Of a DNA stretch of 64,000 bases, positions 63,352-64,000 are shown one piece after another. Position 1 is the stretch's first letter. Each line of letters starts with the position of its first letter. Location: contig OZ038450.1 in assembly GCA_964036195.1 (NCBI GenBank), forward strand, positions 28,646,794 to 28,710,793, written 5' to 3'. The notes below the pieces were generated by a model. The model saw nothing but the letters and a program-made list of their open reading frames with translations, made no database searches and was not told the origin of the DNA. Position numbers and translations under genes: made by a program. This DNA comes from Sphaerolaimus hirsutus (Eukaryota > Nematoda > Chromadorea > Monhysterida > Sphaerolaimidae).

Positions 63352-63456
63352 TCATAATAACTCATCTCTACTTCCATCAGTAGTTGTCTCTACTTCAGAA
63401 TCAAATATTATTTCTCCAATCTCATCATCAAGGGATGGAAGAAGTGAACCCTCATC
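63352..63456 (-). CDS. Terminal exon of a minus-strand gene
   Basis: A strong acceptor (TACATATTTTCAG) precedes 34 codons and a stop. The product is strikingly acidic (LLPSLDDEIGEIIFDSEVE), as in a disordered carboxyl tail. Upstream exons lie right of 63456; one may be in 63470-63585. The family is not recognised. Confidence 0.5.
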   Translation of the reverse strand, partial: DEGSLLPSLDDEIGEIIFDSEVETTTDGSRDELL

Positions 63457-63749
63457 CTGAAAATATGTAAAGAAATTATTTATTGCACATTTTGAATGAG
63501 GAAATGATTGATCAGTATCGATCACAGCAAAAAGTTTGATGCACATGGGAGCACTCTGGAAATGTGTGTAGCAGAGTGCTTCCACATGCTACCACACACT
63601 TATATAAGCTTTATAAAAATATGGGTCTTCCACTTGCTTCACCCAGCTTCATATATGATTTGTGGAATACATTTCACAATTAAAGAAATGAAGTGTCAGT
63701 GCATTAGGTAAATGGCACTGGGGAATAGATTTTGACTGAGAAAATGGAA

Positions 63750-64000
63750 AGTGCTGGTCAGGTTTTGGGGTATATCATCTGACTCAAACCAGCTTCTGGG
63801 GGGTGCCCCGACCTACTCATCATGTTGGTGTTTCCAGTACACACTTCACCATAGTAAACAATTTGTGAAATCATAACTTTTTTTTTGTGATTTGTGAACT
63901 TTAATTTGTGAAATAATAACAAAATATTTTTGTGAAATAATAACAAAAGTGTTTTGTGCAGAAAGTCAGAAGAAATGTGGCGATGGAATAAATTAATGTC
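63750..64000. other. AT-rich end with TTTGTGAAATAATAAC repeats
   Basis: Three or four TTGTGAAATAATAAC-like units lie at 63860-63950. No gene was seen. Confidence 0.4.

Overview
The window looks like nuclear DNA of an invertebrate animal. Genes are split by short GT-AG introns, the DNA is AT-rich, and there are many small foldback transposons (MITEs), a BEL/Pao retrotransposon and a Ty3/Gypsy-like retroelement. No operons, tRNAs, rRNAs or CRISPR arrays were seen. I cannot name the species. A 200-base assembly gap (N) lies at 12071-12270.

Layout. 1-3.6 kb: end of one gene, a small minus-strand ORF, a seven-exon plus-strand gene (1123-3078) and a lone minus-strand exon. 3.8-17.3 kb: almost wholly nested MITEs and foldbacks, with one 314-codon ORF (9153-10094) that stops just before a MITE. 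17,310-29,622: a complete, very young BEL/Pao retrotransposon on the minus strand with two 1101-bp LTRs, a 5-bp target duplication, a PBS, gag-protease, RT-RNase H-integrase, an envelope-like ORF and open overlapping frames at its 3' end. 29.7-46 kb: stacked MITEs, exons of a plus-strand gene split by a 4.6-kb transposon stack (30845-35912), and a small non-autonomous LTR element (42088-43883). 47.4-58.9 kb: a decayed Ty3/Gypsy-like retroelement on the plus strand in which an envelope-like glycoprotein lies between the gag zinc knuckle and protease-RT-integrase. 59.1-61.5 kb: an intronless, frame-broken gene whose amino-terminal half appears related to the spliced gene at 1123-3078 and which continues into a Walker A (helicase-like) domain. 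61.6-64 kb: more MITEs and two isolated exons.

How the parts relate. Most of the DNA is transposons inserted into transposons, and eight-base target duplications let several be delimited exactly. Three GC-rich arm types or families end in TAGTGATG or CAGGGTTGG with hAT-like 8-bp duplications; a further set ends in TACCGTATT; others carry TTAA and look piggyBac-like. The items most worth follow-up are the paired gene family (1123-3078 and 59119-61490), the gag-env-pol order of the Gypsy-like element, and the strong TCACA enrichment on the sense strand of the BEL element. Domain and homology calls come from reading the sequence by eye; no database search was run.
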